Source: UBA8941 sp963780545 (GTDB lineage Archaea; Thermoproteota; Bathyarchaeia; TCS64). From it: 64,000 nucleotides of DNA. Below the pieces are notes generated by a model, which was not told where the DNA came from, searched no databases, and saw only the letters and a list, made by a program, of their open reading frames with translations. Of this stretch, positions 17,273-26,828 are shown piece by piece; within the stretch, counting starts at the first letter, position 1; each line of letters opens with the position of its first letter. Position numbers and translations under genes: made by a program. The stretch covers positions 186,001-250,000 of the forward strand of contig CAWACK010000008.1 of NCBI GenBank assembly GCA_963780545.1. Direction: 5' to 3'.

Positions 17273-17329
17273 TATTATTCCTAATTATTTTACGGCCGGG
17301 AGCATATAAATGAATAATCTTGAATCAAT

Positions 17330-18355
17330 CTAAACCAGTTTAATGTAGCTTTCTTTGGAGCCTGATCCACCTATAAGCACCCTATAAAAGCTGTCTCTTC
17401 CAGATACTTTTTCGAGTATGCCGGAGAACTCTACTCTTTCTCCTGCTCTAAAGATGTCGCTAAACATTCCCTCATAAGAGACCAGTTGTCTGATATCAAA
17501 GTCGAATTCACAACCTATCTCCTCTACTTTATAGATGGCAGGTAAAAAGACGGACTCGTTGCTATCAGAAATTATGGCTGTTCCAAAAACTATACCCTTA
17601 GGAGAGTAGGTAAAGTCACCATAAGTTTCATCTATTTCGCTGTCCAGACGAATCGAATGGAAAGAAACGTAAGTTTTCTTATAGTACCCGTAGTTCCAGC
17701 GTCTTCTAGCTATAAGCTTCAGGTCGTCGAATGTGAGAGGAAACCTCTTGGTCCTGTCAGAGCACCATTCGGATATCTGTTTATCATCGAATGGTTCAAG
17801 CTTCGAGTTCTCTCCCCTTATTTTGCGGATCGCTTCTTTGAAGGCATTTGTGGCGGAGATACCATGTATCGTTAGGTCGATGTCTGAAAAACTAGGGTTA
17901 TGGGTTTTTGTTAGGATGGAACCTGTGACTCCAAAGTCAGAGTCGGATAACCCTGTTTCATCTTTAAGGAATTCAACGAGGCTGATGAGTTTCTCTTCAA
18001 GTGTATCGTCAGCGCCCTCCCTAAGAATTGAGTTTAACCGTTCTTTAGGATGATAATATCTGAGTACATCCTCATGTGGAACCGAGGAAACAACAATGTT
18101 ACGGATAGGGCAGTTAAAGAGATACTTTGGATATTTGTCCTTCAATATATTATACGTGTTTTCAACCTGAGTCACATGATAATATGGGACTACCCTCGAG
18201 TATGCTTCTTTACCTCTCATCCATTTTCCCTCTGATGTTGGAATATATTTCAAGTAGGCAGTGTAACGGTCTGGAGGATGCAGATAACCTACTACACAGA
18301 ATAGAAGGCCTTCTTGTGTCTCGATTAGATCCCTATCTTTGGGTTTTACATCCAT
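17330..18355 (-). CDS. Predicted archaeal nucleotidyltransferase (COG2413-like)
   Basis: 341 residues. The middle has FGVTGSILTKTHNPSFSDID, the GS...D.D signature of the polymerase-beta nucleotidyltransferase fold, followed by a helical part and a C-terminal beta-rich region. It resembles the archaeal predicted nucleotidyltransferases of COG2413; the substrate is not known. It is the last gene of the fwd operon strand, 23 bases after the RimK/MptN-like ligase, so a role in cofactor (pterin or methanofuran) processing can be suspected from position only. Confidence 0.6.
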   Translation of the reverse strand: MDVKPKDRDLIETQEGLLFCVVGYLHPPDRYTAYLKYIPTSEGKWMRGKEAYSRVVPYYHVTQVENTYNILKDKYPKYLFNCPIRNIVVSSVPHEDVLRYYHPKERLNSILREGADDTLEEKLISLVEFLKDETGLSDSDFGVTGSILTKTHNPSFSDIDLTIHGISATNAFKEAIRKIRGENSKLEPFDDKQISEWCSDRTKRFPLTFDDLKLIARRRWNYGYYKKTYVSFHSIRLDSEIDETYGDFTYSPKGIVFGTAIISDSNESVFLPAIYKVEEIGCEFDFDIRQLVSYEGMFSDIFRAGERVEFSGILEKVSGRDSFYRVLIGGSGSKESYIKLV

Positions 18356-18378
18356 TGAAGCCCAGCCTTTAATGCCAT

Positions 18379-19269
18379 TTATTTTAGTCTCGCTAACAAA
18401 TGATCTACTAGAGTATCCGAAATATCTCTATTAGTAACGGATTGTAAAGCCTCCCAACCTGGGGTGCTGTTTACTTCAATGACATAGAAGGCTCCATCAC
18501 GCTCCGACTGCATGATATCGACGCCAGTGTATTCCATGCCAATTGCCTTACAGGCCTTTATGCTAACCTCGACTAGTGTGTCATCTAGATCACATGGCTT
18601 CGCCTCTCCGCCTCCCGCAATGTTTGTCTTCCAATTTTTTGCGGTTCTTAACATCGAAGCCACTACATTCTCGCCTACTACAAATGATCTGATATCCTGG
18701 TTTCGGTGCGGAATAAATTCCTGTAGATAGTAGACTCCGTTAATCATCTCTAAAGCCCTAAAGACCCGATAGGCAACGTCTACATCCGAGACTCTGGTCA
18801 TGCCAAAACCTAATGAGCCAAACACGGGTTTGACTACGACGTCGCCTCCAAGCTCCTCGAAAGCGTCGATTGCATCTTCAAATCTCTCCGTAATAATCGT
18901 CTTTGGGGTCCTTAGGCCAGCGTCCTCCAAAAGGCCGGAGGTGTAGAACTTGTCGACAGACCGCTCTATGCTATCCGCCGAATTCATAACATATACACCC
19001 ATCTCCTCTAGCCTGTGCAGGGCATCCATCCTGTAGAAGACCTGCTCCGGGCTTCCACCTGGAACCCTCCTGACAATGATGGCATCGAAGTCCTCGATAG
19101 CGTAGCCCTTTACGGATATTCTGGGTTTGCCAACGATCCTCGAATGGAAACGTGTAGGTGAGAAGATATACGACTCGATGCTCATTTTCTTGAGGCTATT
19201 CATAAGTCTCTGAACATGCCATTCGTCCCTGTCGGATGCTACTATGCCAATTTTCAAATGTACAATCAC
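18379..19269 (-). CDS. RimK-family ATP-grasp glutamate ligase, MptN-like
   Basis: 296 residues. ATP-grasp features are KIGIVASDRDEWHV at the N-terminus, VVKPVFGSLGFGMTRV for nucleotide binding, YLQEFIPH, and IEVNSTPGWEALQ with the Mg-binding Asn/Glu near the end. The family includes MptN, which adds glutamate to tetrahydrosarcinapterin, CofF and RimK. Its place directly after fwdC in the fwd-ftr operon, where methanofuran and methanopterin are handled, favours glutamylation of one of these cofactors. The exact substrate is inference. It abuts fwdC. Confidence 0.75.
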   Translation of the reverse strand: MIVHLKIGIVASDRDEWHVQRLMNSLKKMSIESYIFSPTRFHSRIVGKPRISVKGYAIEDFDAIIVRRVPGGSPEQVFYRMDALHRLEEMGVYVMNSADSIERSVDKFYTSGLLEDAGLRTPKTIITERFEDAIDAFEELGGDVVVKPVFGSLGFGMTRVSDVDVAYRVFRALEMINGVYYLQEFIPHRNQDIRSFVVGENVVASMLRTAKNWKTNIAGGGEAKPCDLDDTLVEVSIKACKAIGMEYTGVDIMQSERDGAFYVIEVNSTPGWEALQSVTNRDISDTLVDHLLARLK

Positions 19270-20109
19270 TCAGCAAGATGCGACGAAGATCTCGTTGTTT
19301 CCCCCGCAGGCTAAGTCCCCGGAATAACGTTCGAACGGTGTATCCATAAATTTTGCCGCCTCCTTCACCCCAATATTCTCGGACAGCTGTTGTAGGTACA
19401 CCCTCATGAAGTTGGGCTTGTATGTGGAATCGTAAATATACGTAGGTAGCATCTGCTCGACGCCACCGAAACACGCAATGAATCCTCCGTTCCCCTTTGC
19501 GCTAGCGCCTAGTCTTTTCGATACTTGCCCGAAGGCGAAGATCTGGCCTCCATTCATGTGGACGCCTAAAAAGGGCGCTACAGCTCCACGGATTACAATC
19601 ATTCCTCGGCGTAGGAAGGCTCCGCATTCCTGCCCGACCTTACCATCCACAACGATCATTCCCCCCGTCATTCCTTCGGGACTACCTCTATACGCTGAAC
19701 CTAGCCGATTACCTGCGTTTCCGTTTACCCTTATATAGCCTCCACTCATCTCAGCTCCAGCCCAGTCCTCTACAGATCCTTTAACCTGGATCTCTCCTCC
19801 AGTCATTTTAGATCCCAGGTGCATCCCGGCGTCCCCTTCGACGATGATTTTACCGGACGACATTGATGACCCTATATATTTGAGAATACGCGTTTCTCCT
19901 TCTATCAAAATCATCTGATCATTTACATCATTGGCGACATCGCCAATAATCTCGAAGAACTCTGACAGGTTGTGCTGCTTATTCCCCGTATATACTATGA
20001 GTCTTTCGATCTCCGACAGTTGTTTACCAGCGACTAGATTCGGTGTTATGTTCTCAGCTTCGATAGGCATCGATGTCTCTCCAAAATATCTTAGTTTAAG
20101 AATTTTCAA
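19270..20109 (-). CDS. fwdC: Formylmethanofuran dehydrogenase subunit C
   Basis: 279 residues, close to the usual 270. It has the right-handed beta-helix of FwdC with repeated G-G-x(2)-V/I patterns (MTGGEIQVKG, MSGGYIRVNG, MTGGMIVVDG, MNGGQIFAFG). FwdC is a structural scaffold of the tungsten formylmethanofuran dehydrogenase, related to the GXGXG domain of glutamate synthase. It overlaps ftr by 4 bases. Confidence 0.93.
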   Translation of the reverse strand: MKILKLRYFGETSMPIEAENITPNLVAGKQLSEIERLIVYTGNKQHNLSEFFEIIGDVANDVNDQMILIEGETRILKYIGSSMSSGKIIVEGDAGMHLGSKMTGGEIQVKGSVEDWAGAEMSGGYIRVNGNAGNRLGSAYRGSPEGMTGGMIVVDGKVGQECGAFLRRGMIVIRGAVAPFLGVHMNGGQIFAFGQVSKRLGASAKGNGGFIACFGGVEQMLPTYIYDSTYKPNFMRVYLQQLSENIGVKEAAKFMDTPFERYSGDLACGGNNEIFVASC

Positions 20110-21035
20110 TTCGCTGCCTCCAGTGCCTGTTTGAGACCGAATTTAAATTTACCTAACTTTCCGCCGAAGTTGACTGCAGTTATCTTCTTTACACCTCCCG
20201 CTTCCACTGCAGCTTTAATCCCAGCGCCCATCGCCCTCCTTACCGATGATTCATCGAGTCCATTCAGAACTATTTCAATGATAGAATTTACTTTATCCGG
20301 GGTATTTGACCCCTTGAAAGTGTGCTTTATCGTCGGGCAGAACGGTGTATTTGTCGAAGCTTTTAGGAACTTGTATTTCGAGCCAACTTTACTCCCACTC
20401 CTGCAAAGACCTCCTGGGAAAGGTGTTATTATCATCGGAACAGTGTGAATCGCTTCAACCGCCTTTTCCGCTGCCTCGAGGGTAGATTTCTCCTCGTCAC
20501 CCATTATCAAGAAGTTACCTCCAGCAACTGCCTTCTTAGCGCCATACAATTCCTCGGTGAGGAACTCTCCCTCCATTACAGGAATACGCCAGAATCGGAT
20601 GCGCTCTCCAAGGCCGTCGTTCATCCTCATCTTGACTTGATAACCGTCACCAAAGAACCTGAGACTTTTACCGACATCTAACATCTCGTCAGACGAGGCT
20701 CTAGGAATGCCATTGAATATAGCCGATGTAGGACAAGTGAGAACACATTGGCCGATACGATTTAGCATAGACTCAGAGAGCTTACTTTTAGAGAAGCCAA
20801 AGACCATAATCGCGGTGCCAGGTCTATTGTCTGGAGTATTTTCTGCTGATAATTCTCGTTCTATTCCGGCTTCACAATCGCAGGCGATAACACTAGTTGC
20901 GAAACCCGTCATTGTTTGTGCCGCAATATTCGCCCACTTCCTGTTGATAGCTGTAACGATGATTCTGCTACCCCACATAGTGAACCCTTCAGCGAATGTG
21001 TCATCGATCTCTACGCCGTTGTAGTTGAAGCTCAT
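20106..21035 (-). CDS. ftr: Formylmethanofuran:tetrahydromethanopterin formyltransferase
   Basis: 309 residues, typical of Ftr (about 300). The family start (YNGVEIDDTFAEGFTMWG) and the motifs FGFSKSKL, TCPTSAIFNG and PFPGGLCRSGSKVGSKY are present. It moves the formyl group from methanofuran to tetrahydromethanopterin, the second step of the methyl branch. It sits between fwdA and fwdC, as in other archaeal operons, and directly abuts fwdA. Confidence 0.95.
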   Translation of the reverse strand: MSFNYNGVEIDDTFAEGFTMWGSRIIVTAINRKWANIAAQTMTGFATSVIACDCEAGIERELSAENTPDNRPGTAIMVFGFSKSKLSESMLNRIGQCVLTCPTSAIFNGIPRASSDEMLDVGKSLRFFGDGYQVKMRMNDGLGERIRFWRIPVMEGEFLTEELYGAKKAVAGGNFLIMGDEEKSTLEAAEKAVEAIHTVPMIITPFPGGLCRSGSKVGSKYKFLKASTNTPFCPTIKHTFKGSNTPDKVNSIIEIVLNGLDESSVRRAMGAGIKAAVEAGGVKKITAVNFGGKLGKFKFGLKQALEAAN

Positions 21036-22730
21036 CTACATAACCTCCAGTTTGATTGGATGGCTTACAGGAAGGTACGTTTCCTCTACAGGATAGTTCT
21101 TGAAGTTTATCGAGTAATAATTTCTGAAGTCGGCCTCCACATCCTTAACTAGTTCATTTTCGTTGGGTGCTGCTGAATCAACCCAATAGGTGGATCCTTG
21201 GGGAGAGGAAAGGATTTCTCCGTCCTTCGCAGTTATCTCTCCTCCTTTAATTGTATACTTGGCTAATGTGAAGGCTTTTTCGAGGTCCCTATATTTGGAG
21301 GGTACCCACTTAAGCGGGTCGATATCGTATACTGATATATCCCCGTCGGCTCCTCGTGCGAGATGTCCCTTATTTTTTAAGTCAACGGCTTTCGCTGTTG
21401 CGGCCCTTGTAACTATAGCAATCTCGTTGAATGTATATTCCCTGTAATCGTTCGCTAGACTTGTTCGTTTCATACATGCTTTATTGATCTCAAGCATCGT
21501 CTCGTTTCTTGCTGCTCTGCTCATCAACCATGAGATAACTTTAGGGTAGAAAGTGAAAGGACCTCCGTTCGGGTGGTCTGTGGTCAGATAGACACGCCAA
21601 GGATCGTATATCTGAAGAGCTAGTTCAAGGCCTATCGCCCATTGGATTGAATTTGCTGAGTTCGCTTTTCTGAAAGTGTAGGGGACTATACCTGCACCCG
21701 CCTCCATCTCCACATCCTTATTCACCCACTTGTTTCCAGTCAGATTCCAGAGAGTAAACTGCCAGGGACCATCACCTGTCATGGTTGTTGTATCAGTGAA
21801 AATTACTTGGCCAATGTCAATAGAGACGTGCTCATGGCCGTTCACGTACTTGGCTATTTTCGAGGCTCCGGATCTCACGTTAGCCCAAGTATCGCCATCA
21901 AGGGCGTTGAACTGACAGTGCACAATGTGAACAGTCGTCTTTCTACCAGCCTTTGGTTTGATGTCTTTGAGTGCCTCCATCGTTTCGATCGTCGTCTCAT
22001 AATTACCCGGGACGCCCAAGTTATTGCAGTGGAGATGGATCGTGTGAGGCAGTCCCAGATCCTCGTTAGCCTTTGCTAGGCTTGTAACTATCTGCCTTGG
22101 GGTGACCTCATAGTTGTCAACAAGGTCGTCTAACCCGTCTACGTTCCTCCCCCACTTCCAGTTCTCAACGCCTCCTGGGTTAACTATCTTAACTGCATAA
22201 CCTTTAGTTGCTCTCAGCAGCCATAGGATGAACGCCTTAAGCATTTCGATGTCGTTAGCCTTAACATATTTTAATGTGAACAAGTTGTTCCCAAAGAGGG
22301 TATACGCGGCCTTATCTAGCAGAGGGATGTCAGCCATTTCCTCGTGGACATGACGTGCACTTACCGGAGGCATTGCCGGTTCTAAAACAGATGTATAACC
22401 CATCTGTGCATAACGATAACCTGTTATAAATGTCGAGGGAACACTAAACCCTACGCCTGACCGCGCAACTTTGGTCTTCTTAACGACATCCTTCCTATGA
22501 TCCTCCGGTCTAAGCATCCTACCCGAGTTTACCTTTGAGCCTGCTATATGGCTGTGAATGTCTACGCCTCCTGGCATCACCACCATTCCAGATGCATCGA
22601 TAACCTTGGCTTCTCTTTCCTCGATCTCGTCTACTATCTTACCATTGTGGATGTAGATGTTTATTTTCTCGCCATCTACTCTATTTGTTGGATCGTAGAC
22701 ATATCCTCCCTTTATTATGATGTTATTCAT
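21036..22730 (-). CDS. fwdA: Formylmethanofuran dehydrogenase subunit A
   Basis: 564 residues of the amidohydrolase type. The N-terminal metal motif GGVDIHSHIAG and the later HLHCNN, HIVHCQF and TTDHPNGGPF carry the dinuclear metal ligands. FwdA joins the formate made by FwdB to methanofuran. The length matches the family (about 570). It overlaps fwdB by 4 bases and abuts ftr. Confidence 0.95.
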   Translation of the reverse strand: MNNIIIKGGYVYDPTNRVDGEKINIYIHNGKIVDEIEEREAKVIDASGMVVMPGGVDIHSHIAGSKVNSGRMLRPEDHRKDVVKKTKVARSGVGFSVPSTFITGYRYAQMGYTSVLEPAMPPVSARHVHEEMADIPLLDKAAYTLFGNNLFTLKYVKANDIEMLKAFILWLLRATKGYAVKIVNPGGVENWKWGRNVDGLDDLVDNYEVTPRQIVTSLAKANEDLGLPHTIHLHCNNLGVPGNYETTIETMEALKDIKPKAGRKTTVHIVHCQFNALDGDTWANVRSGASKIAKYVNGHEHVSIDIGQVIFTDTTTMTGDGPWQFTLWNLTGNKWVNKDVEMEAGAGIVPYTFRKANSANSIQWAIGLELALQIYDPWRVYLTTDHPNGGPFTFYPKVISWLMSRAARNETMLEINKACMKRTSLANDYREYTFNEIAIVTRAATAKAVDLKNKGHLARGADGDISVYDIDPLKWVPSKYRDLEKAFTLAKYTIKGGEITAKDGEILSSPQGSTYWVDSAAPNENELVKDVEADFRNYYSINFKNYPVEETYLPVSHPIKLEVM

Positions 22731-24028
22731 ATCGAATCAACCTCTGAAGCCTTAATCCGCTCAATGATATCTCTGAGTACTACGGCATCCGAGAATACAC
22801 CCTGAGGTGGGTCGACAACCTTCCTTAGCTTCAATGGAACATAGTCCATCCGATAAGCTGTCCCCTCAGTTTCGATCCCCGATGTCGCAACGGGTATCAC
22901 AACACTGCTAAGCATTGATGTAGGCGTTTCCTTACGCTCTAGGGTTATCACAGGGATCTTGGATAAATGGCGGCTTGCTTCGAACGGAAAGGTCGATGCT
23001 GGATCAGATCCCATGATGAGTGCAGCGTCAACTTCCTTCTTCGCCAGTAAGTCAACAGCTGTGTATTCTCCGGGATTATATCTTGGGTACCCTCTGCTAA
23101 AATCGACTGCGAATGGGTAACCGGTCTGCCATGTCGTGACCATGTTTGCGCCGGTTACGTTGAAGCAGCCTCTCATGGGGTTGCATACAAACTTTGTATG
23201 GTGGTTGAGATCCGATACGAGGCTGTACATCGCATCAATGTTCATGTGTCTGCTCTCACTTTGATTAAGACCTAAACCATAGAATACACAACCGACTTTT
23301 GCTTCCTTCATCCGATTAGCCAATTCTTCAAGTATGTTAATTTGGACGCCACCAATTTCTTTGACGAATAACTTTTGACCCTTAACAAGAGCCCTTAATG
23401 CCTGTAATACGTCGAAGTCACTGTTGGGGGTAATCCGAATAAATTGGTCAGCTACTTTCGATGATCTCGTTTCACGTACATCGACAACTACAATGAACCT
23501 GCCCTTTCTGCCATTTGGGGTGTACATTCCTTTCGGGGTGACAGAGTATCTCTGGAAATGCCTTGGATGAGCTTCAGCGGGATTGCAACCCCAGAATATG
23601 ATGAGATCAGCTCTATTCTTAACCTCGCCCATAGTTGTAGTGGAGACCCCGGTGTTCTGCATGGCGATGATACTTGCGCCATGGCATACCGTCGTGGTGC
23701 TGTCGATTACTCCACCGATTATTTCTGTGAGATAAACTGCTTCCCTGATCGCCTCGTTATCGGTTTTACTAAGACCATAAATGAGAGGATGCTTAGCTGA
23801 GGAGAGAATATTTGAAGCCTCCTCAATTGCTTTCTTATAGGGTGCTGGTTTTCCGTTTATTGAGGGGAAAACTATTCTCCCCCAATCGTTTTTAATAAAC
23901 TTTGAATTTGAAATTGCACATGAGTTTTTGGTACTTATGATCTTATTATTTTCGACTGTAACCTCAATATCGTCACAGAGACACCCGCAGAAGGGGCATA
24001 TAACATCACTATGTATCGTCATTTTCAT
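22727..24028 (-). CDS. fwdB: Formylmethanofuran dehydrogenase subunit B (tungstopterin catalytic subunit)
   Basis: 433 residues, family length. CPFCGCLCDDIEV near the N-terminus holds the [4Fe-4S] cysteines. VCHGASIIAM around residue 110-120 contains the metal-ligand Cys, not selenocysteine. Later motifs WGCNPAEAHPRH, FVCNPMRGCFNV and GSDPASTFP match FwdB. It reduces CO2 to formate on a tungsten bis-MGD centre. It needs bis-MGD, yet the mobB just upstream is broken. Overlaps fwdA and fwdD by 4 bases each. Confidence 0.94.
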   Translation of the reverse strand: MKMTIHSDVICPFCGCLCDDIEVTVENNKIISTKNSCAISNSKFIKNDWGRIVFPSINGKPAPYKKAIEEASNILSSAKHPLIYGLSKTDNEAIREAVYLTEIIGGVIDSTTTVCHGASIIAMQNTGVSTTTMGEVKNRADLIIFWGCNPAEAHPRHFQRYSVTPKGMYTPNGRKGRFIVVVDVRETRSSKVADQFIRITPNSDFDVLQALRALVKGQKLFVKEIGGVQINILEELANRMKEAKVGCVFYGLGLNQSESRHMNIDAMYSLVSDLNHHTKFVCNPMRGCFNVTGANMVTTWQTGYPFAVDFSRGYPRYNPGEYTAVDLLAKKEVDAALIMGSDPASTFPFEASRHLSKIPVITLERKETPTSMLSSVVIPVATSGIETEGTAYRMDYVPLKLRKVVDPPQGVFSDAVVLRDIIERIKASEVDSI

Positions 24029-24420
24029 GCATCTCTCATTATCTTAACCAATTCGAGTAACGTCGGCACAAGTTTCCCATTTGCGACTTCAATTTTACCC
24101 GAAGCTCCTTTCAATTGAGGTGTACCAGTGCAGTTTGTATCTGGTCCAAGTACCTGATTTATCCAAGGACCATATGGTACAAATATCAATCCGGGAGGAA
24201 GGGTTTCAGATATCCGACCGTGAAGCACAACCTTTCCTCTCGCTGTTGAAACCTCTACTGGAGAGCCATCTGTCAACCCAATTGTTTTGGAGTCAATTGG
24301 ATTAATTTCTGCGTAGTTCACGCTTTTCGAGTATTCTTCAGAAACCTTTCCCACCTCAAGCCCGATACCCTGTTGAAGAGTTCTGCCAGTTAAGATAACA
24401 ACATCGATCTTATTCGCCAA
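24025..24420 (-). CDS. fwdD: Formylmethanofuran dehydrogenase subunit D
   Basis: About 131 residues. The start NKIDVVILTGRTLQQG and the molybdopterin-dinucleotide binding domain (EINPIDSKTIGLTDGSPVEVST, shortened here to its ends EINPID and SPVEVST) are typical. Later come FVPYGPWINQV and NCTGTPQLKG. TTG at 24420 is preferred because ggagg lies 7 bases before it (24428-24432); the GTG at 24426 would leave 1 base. First gene of the operon fwdD-B-A-ftr-C. No fwdE, F or G is in the window, so the electron-input subunits must be elsewhere. Confidence 0.9.
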   Translation of the reverse strand: MANKIDVVILTGRTLQQGIGLEVGKVSEEYSKSVNYAEINPIDSKTIGLTDGSPVEVSTARGKVVLHGRISETLPPGLIFVPYGPWINQVLGPDTNCTGTPQLKGASGKIEVANGKLVPTLLELVKIMRDA

Positions 24421-24432
24421 TGCCACTCCTCC

Positions 24433-24753
24433 AAGAGAATACTTATCATAATAATAGTAATTATCATTATATTAATTTTTGATAATTGTGATTAGTAAAA
24501 GATCAATTAGAACTTACCTTTGAGATACAGCGCTCTCTAGGTTTGATATGACTAACGCGCGCACGAGTGGATAACAGTTAATACAACTCGCGTACAAGCG
24601 ATCTTGCGTCTATTTTCACCTAATCTCAAGATGAACAAACTAAAATACTATTTACCTTGGGTCAGAGCATTAAGAGTTCCTTGTGAAGGCATTTAGGCAT
24701 TCGTGGTGTTTATTAGAACCAACATAATTGACTTTCAAAAGGAGTGCTCTTGT
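24433..24753. other. Intergenic region between divergent fwdD and the mobB remnant
   Basis: AT-rich sequence just upstream of fwdD (for example 24443-24490) probably holds the fwd promoter, though no single box A stands out. An alternating tract, cgcgcgcacg, lies at 24556-24565. The end (24737-24744, aaaaggag) is an SD for the mobB remnant. No gene is seen. Confidence 0.45.
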
Positions 24754-24968
24754 GTGGTTTTAGTTATCGCAGCAATTGGAACAAGTGGATCAGGCAAAAC
24801 TATTACGCTAGAATACTTGATTTCGCACCTCTCTACCGAAGGTACAAAATAGGATCGATAAAGTAAGTCCATTACGAAGGCTTCACCATGGATAAAGAAG
24901 TCAAGGATACATGGCGATATGCAAAATCTACTCAGTTTCGCGCATGCGGTTTGTTAAGAAATACGTGA
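24754..24968 (+). pseudogene. mobB: Broken molybdopterin-guanine dinucleotide biosynthesis protein B (mobB remnant)
   Basis: From GTG at 24754 (SD aaaaggag 9 bases before) the frame reads VVLVIAAIGTSGSGKT, the MobB Walker A, and stops at TAG 24850-24852. The next part of the family continues in another frame: GSIK, stop, VHYEGFTMDKEVKDTWRYAKS. Adding one A near 24846-24849 restores the first join, but TAA at 24864-24866 remains where a Tyr is expected. The homology ends near 24935 and the frame stops at 24968, so the C-terminal half is also missing. One indel, one nonsense codon and a truncation mean real decay rather than a single read error. mobA follows. Confidence 0.75.
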
Positions 24969-25028
24969 AAAATAAGCCATGTCAACTTAAAAATGTCAAA
25001 GAAAAAACTGACTAAAAAGGTAGAAGTT

Positions 25029-26114
25029 ATGACGAAACGGGCTGCTATCATATTGGCGGGAGGGACAGCCCGTCGATTTCAAATTAAGCATGAACAGTGG
25101 GATGATAAGGCGCTTGCCATGCTTTTCGGGAAGCCTCTTCTAATTCACGCCATCGAGAACGTGCTTGGGGTTGTGGATGAAGTTGTGGTTTGCGTAAATG
25201 ATGAAATGAGAAAAACAAAATACGCTCAGGTCGTGAAGGAGCACAATCTATGCGACGTGAAGTTTGTTGTTGATGAAAAAATAAACAATGTCAGTGGTCC
25301 CAATGTGGCGATTCTGACAGGACTAAAGTCAACTAAAGCAGATTTATGCGTAACGCTACCATGTGACATGCCTCTGCTAAAATCTCACATCATTGAGTAC
25401 TTTTTTGACATCGCAAAAGATGCGCACGTGACTGTTCCAATGTGGCCAAATGGCAGACTTGAAACCCTCTTCACGATTCTTGAAAGGGGCATCGCTGCAG
25501 AAGTCATGCAGACTCTTTGCTATCTGCGGAGACCTCGTTCTAGTGACATTATGAGAGGTGCTTCAAAAGTACTTTTTGTTTCTCCATTGGGGGAGATGAG
25601 GGCTCTTGACCCTGAACTGAAAAGCCTTGTGAACATCAATCACCATGAAGATCTTTCTAGGTTGCAAGCTCGTTTAGCCTACGGAAGTATCACTGAAAAC
25701 ATAAAAGCAAATTTTGGCACCTTTAAGATATCAGAACTTAAACGTCTCCAGGAAGTATCCGGATTACATAACGAAATTAAATTTAATGAAGCAACAAAAG
25801 TCTTTTCTTCTTGTGCAGCAAAATTGGAAAAAGAAAAATCATTTTTTTGGGCGGGCATCAGCCGAGAAAATGAAGGCAAAACCTTAAGCACTCAGTCTCA
25901 GTTGCAAAAAGAATCTGAAAACGCAGCAGAACTGAATTTTCGGGTCAAGAATGCATTTTTGGCAGCCATCAACAATTATAGGCTAGAAGCAGAAATGCAT
26001 CTTAAGGGGTGCTGCAGATTCCTTGCAGAGCGGGCGTGGGATGATAAACTGTGGTGTGAATCTTGGGTCATGGGCGATATGAGCAACAGAAATAGATACC
26101 CATCAAAAAACTAG
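25029..26114 (+). CDS. mobA: Molybdenum cofactor guanylyltransferase MobA with a long C-terminal extension
   Basis: 361 residues from ATG at 25029; an in-frame ATG at 24993 is possible but adds only a Lys-rich tail. The N-terminal 200 residues are MobA: AAIILAGGTARRF for GTP, DDKALAMLFGKPL, and LPCDMPLL with the Mg-binding Asp. It attaches GMP to the pterin. From about residue 215 to the end there is an extra helical region (for example NAFLAAINNYRLEAEMHLKG) not usual in MobA, which is normally about 200 residues. Its function is unknown. The gene is intact although mobB before it is broken. Confidence 0.82.
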   Translation: MTKRAAIILAGGTARRFQIKHEQWDDKALAMLFGKPLLIHAIENVLGVVDEVVVCVNDEMRKTKYAQVVKEHNLCDVKFVVDEKINNVSGPNVAILTGLKSTKADLCVTLPCDMPLLKSHIIEYFFDIAKDAHVTVPMWPNGRLETLFTILERGIAAEVMQTLCYLRRPRSSDIMRGASKVLFVSPLGEMRALDPELKSLVNINHHEDLSRLQARLAYGSITENIKANFGTFKISELKRLQEVSGLHNEIKFNEATKVFSSCAAKLEKEKSFFWAGISRENEGKTLSTQSQLQKESENAAELNFRVKNAFLAAINNYRLEAEMHLKGCCRFLAERAWDDKLWCESWVMGDMSNRNRYPSKN

Positions 26115-26155
26115 ACTTTGTAGTGCACGCACTCTGATACAAAGGTTAGCATGTT

Positions 26156-26828
26156 CTAGGATGAACATTGTATTCTGCCATCTTCCAGTCTCACAATTCT
26201 ATCAACCAGCGACTCCGCCTCATCGCGATCGTGGGTAACGTAAATCACGGTAGCTCCGAGTTTGTCGAAGATGTCCTTTAGATCACCCATAAGTTGCTTC
26301 TTGAGTTCGGGATCAAGGGAGGTCAGAGGCTCATCCATTAACAGCATCTTCGGTCTCACTGCGAGGGTTCGAGCTAAAGCTACCCGCTTCTGCTGCCCAC
26401 CACTCAACTGGTCGGGGTAGAAGTCCCTCACATTCTCGATGTGGGTCAAAGACACGAACTCGTTAACCCTCGCTTCAATCTTGTCCCTGGGAAGTTGCTG
26501 AGAATCTGGCCCGAACCCTATGTTTTCCTTGACGGTCATATTCGGGAAAAGGGCAGCTTCCTGCATAACATACCCAAGCCCCCTCATAGCAGGAGGCACA
26601 GCGACGCGCCTCATCACCGACCCCCATCCGAGTCACTAAGACACCATCGACGCTTATCTCACCCGAGTCGGGTTCAAGAAGCCCCGCTATGATGTTTAGC
26701 GTCGTGGACTTCCCTGCCCCACTAGGGCCGACGAGGCCGACGACCTCGCCATCATTTACTTCGAAAGTCACTTCATCCAAAATCTGCCTGGACCCGAAGG
26801 CCTTCCTGATTCCCTTGATGTTGATCAA
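26156..26828 (-). pseudogene. wtpC: Tungstate/molybdate ABC transporter ATP-binding protein, frameshifted
   Basis: Two frames together encode one ATPase. The first, from ATG 26828, has VGPSGAGKSTTLNIIAG (Walker A) and VDGVLVTRMG. The second, ending at 26156, has GYVMQEAALFPNMTV (Q loop), LSGGQQKRVALA (signature) and LLMDEPLTSLD (Walker B). They meet at a five-C run at 26621-26625; taking out one base restores MGSVMRRVAVPP and an ATPase of about 223 residues. It would energise tungstate or molybdate uptake with WtpB. It may be an assembly error or inactivation; four neighbouring Mo/W genes are also damaged. Confidence 0.72.

Noticed and set aside
22727..24028. Selenocysteine in fwdB
   Set aside because: The metal-ligand position is a normal Cys codon in VCHGAS; no in-frame TGA is present.
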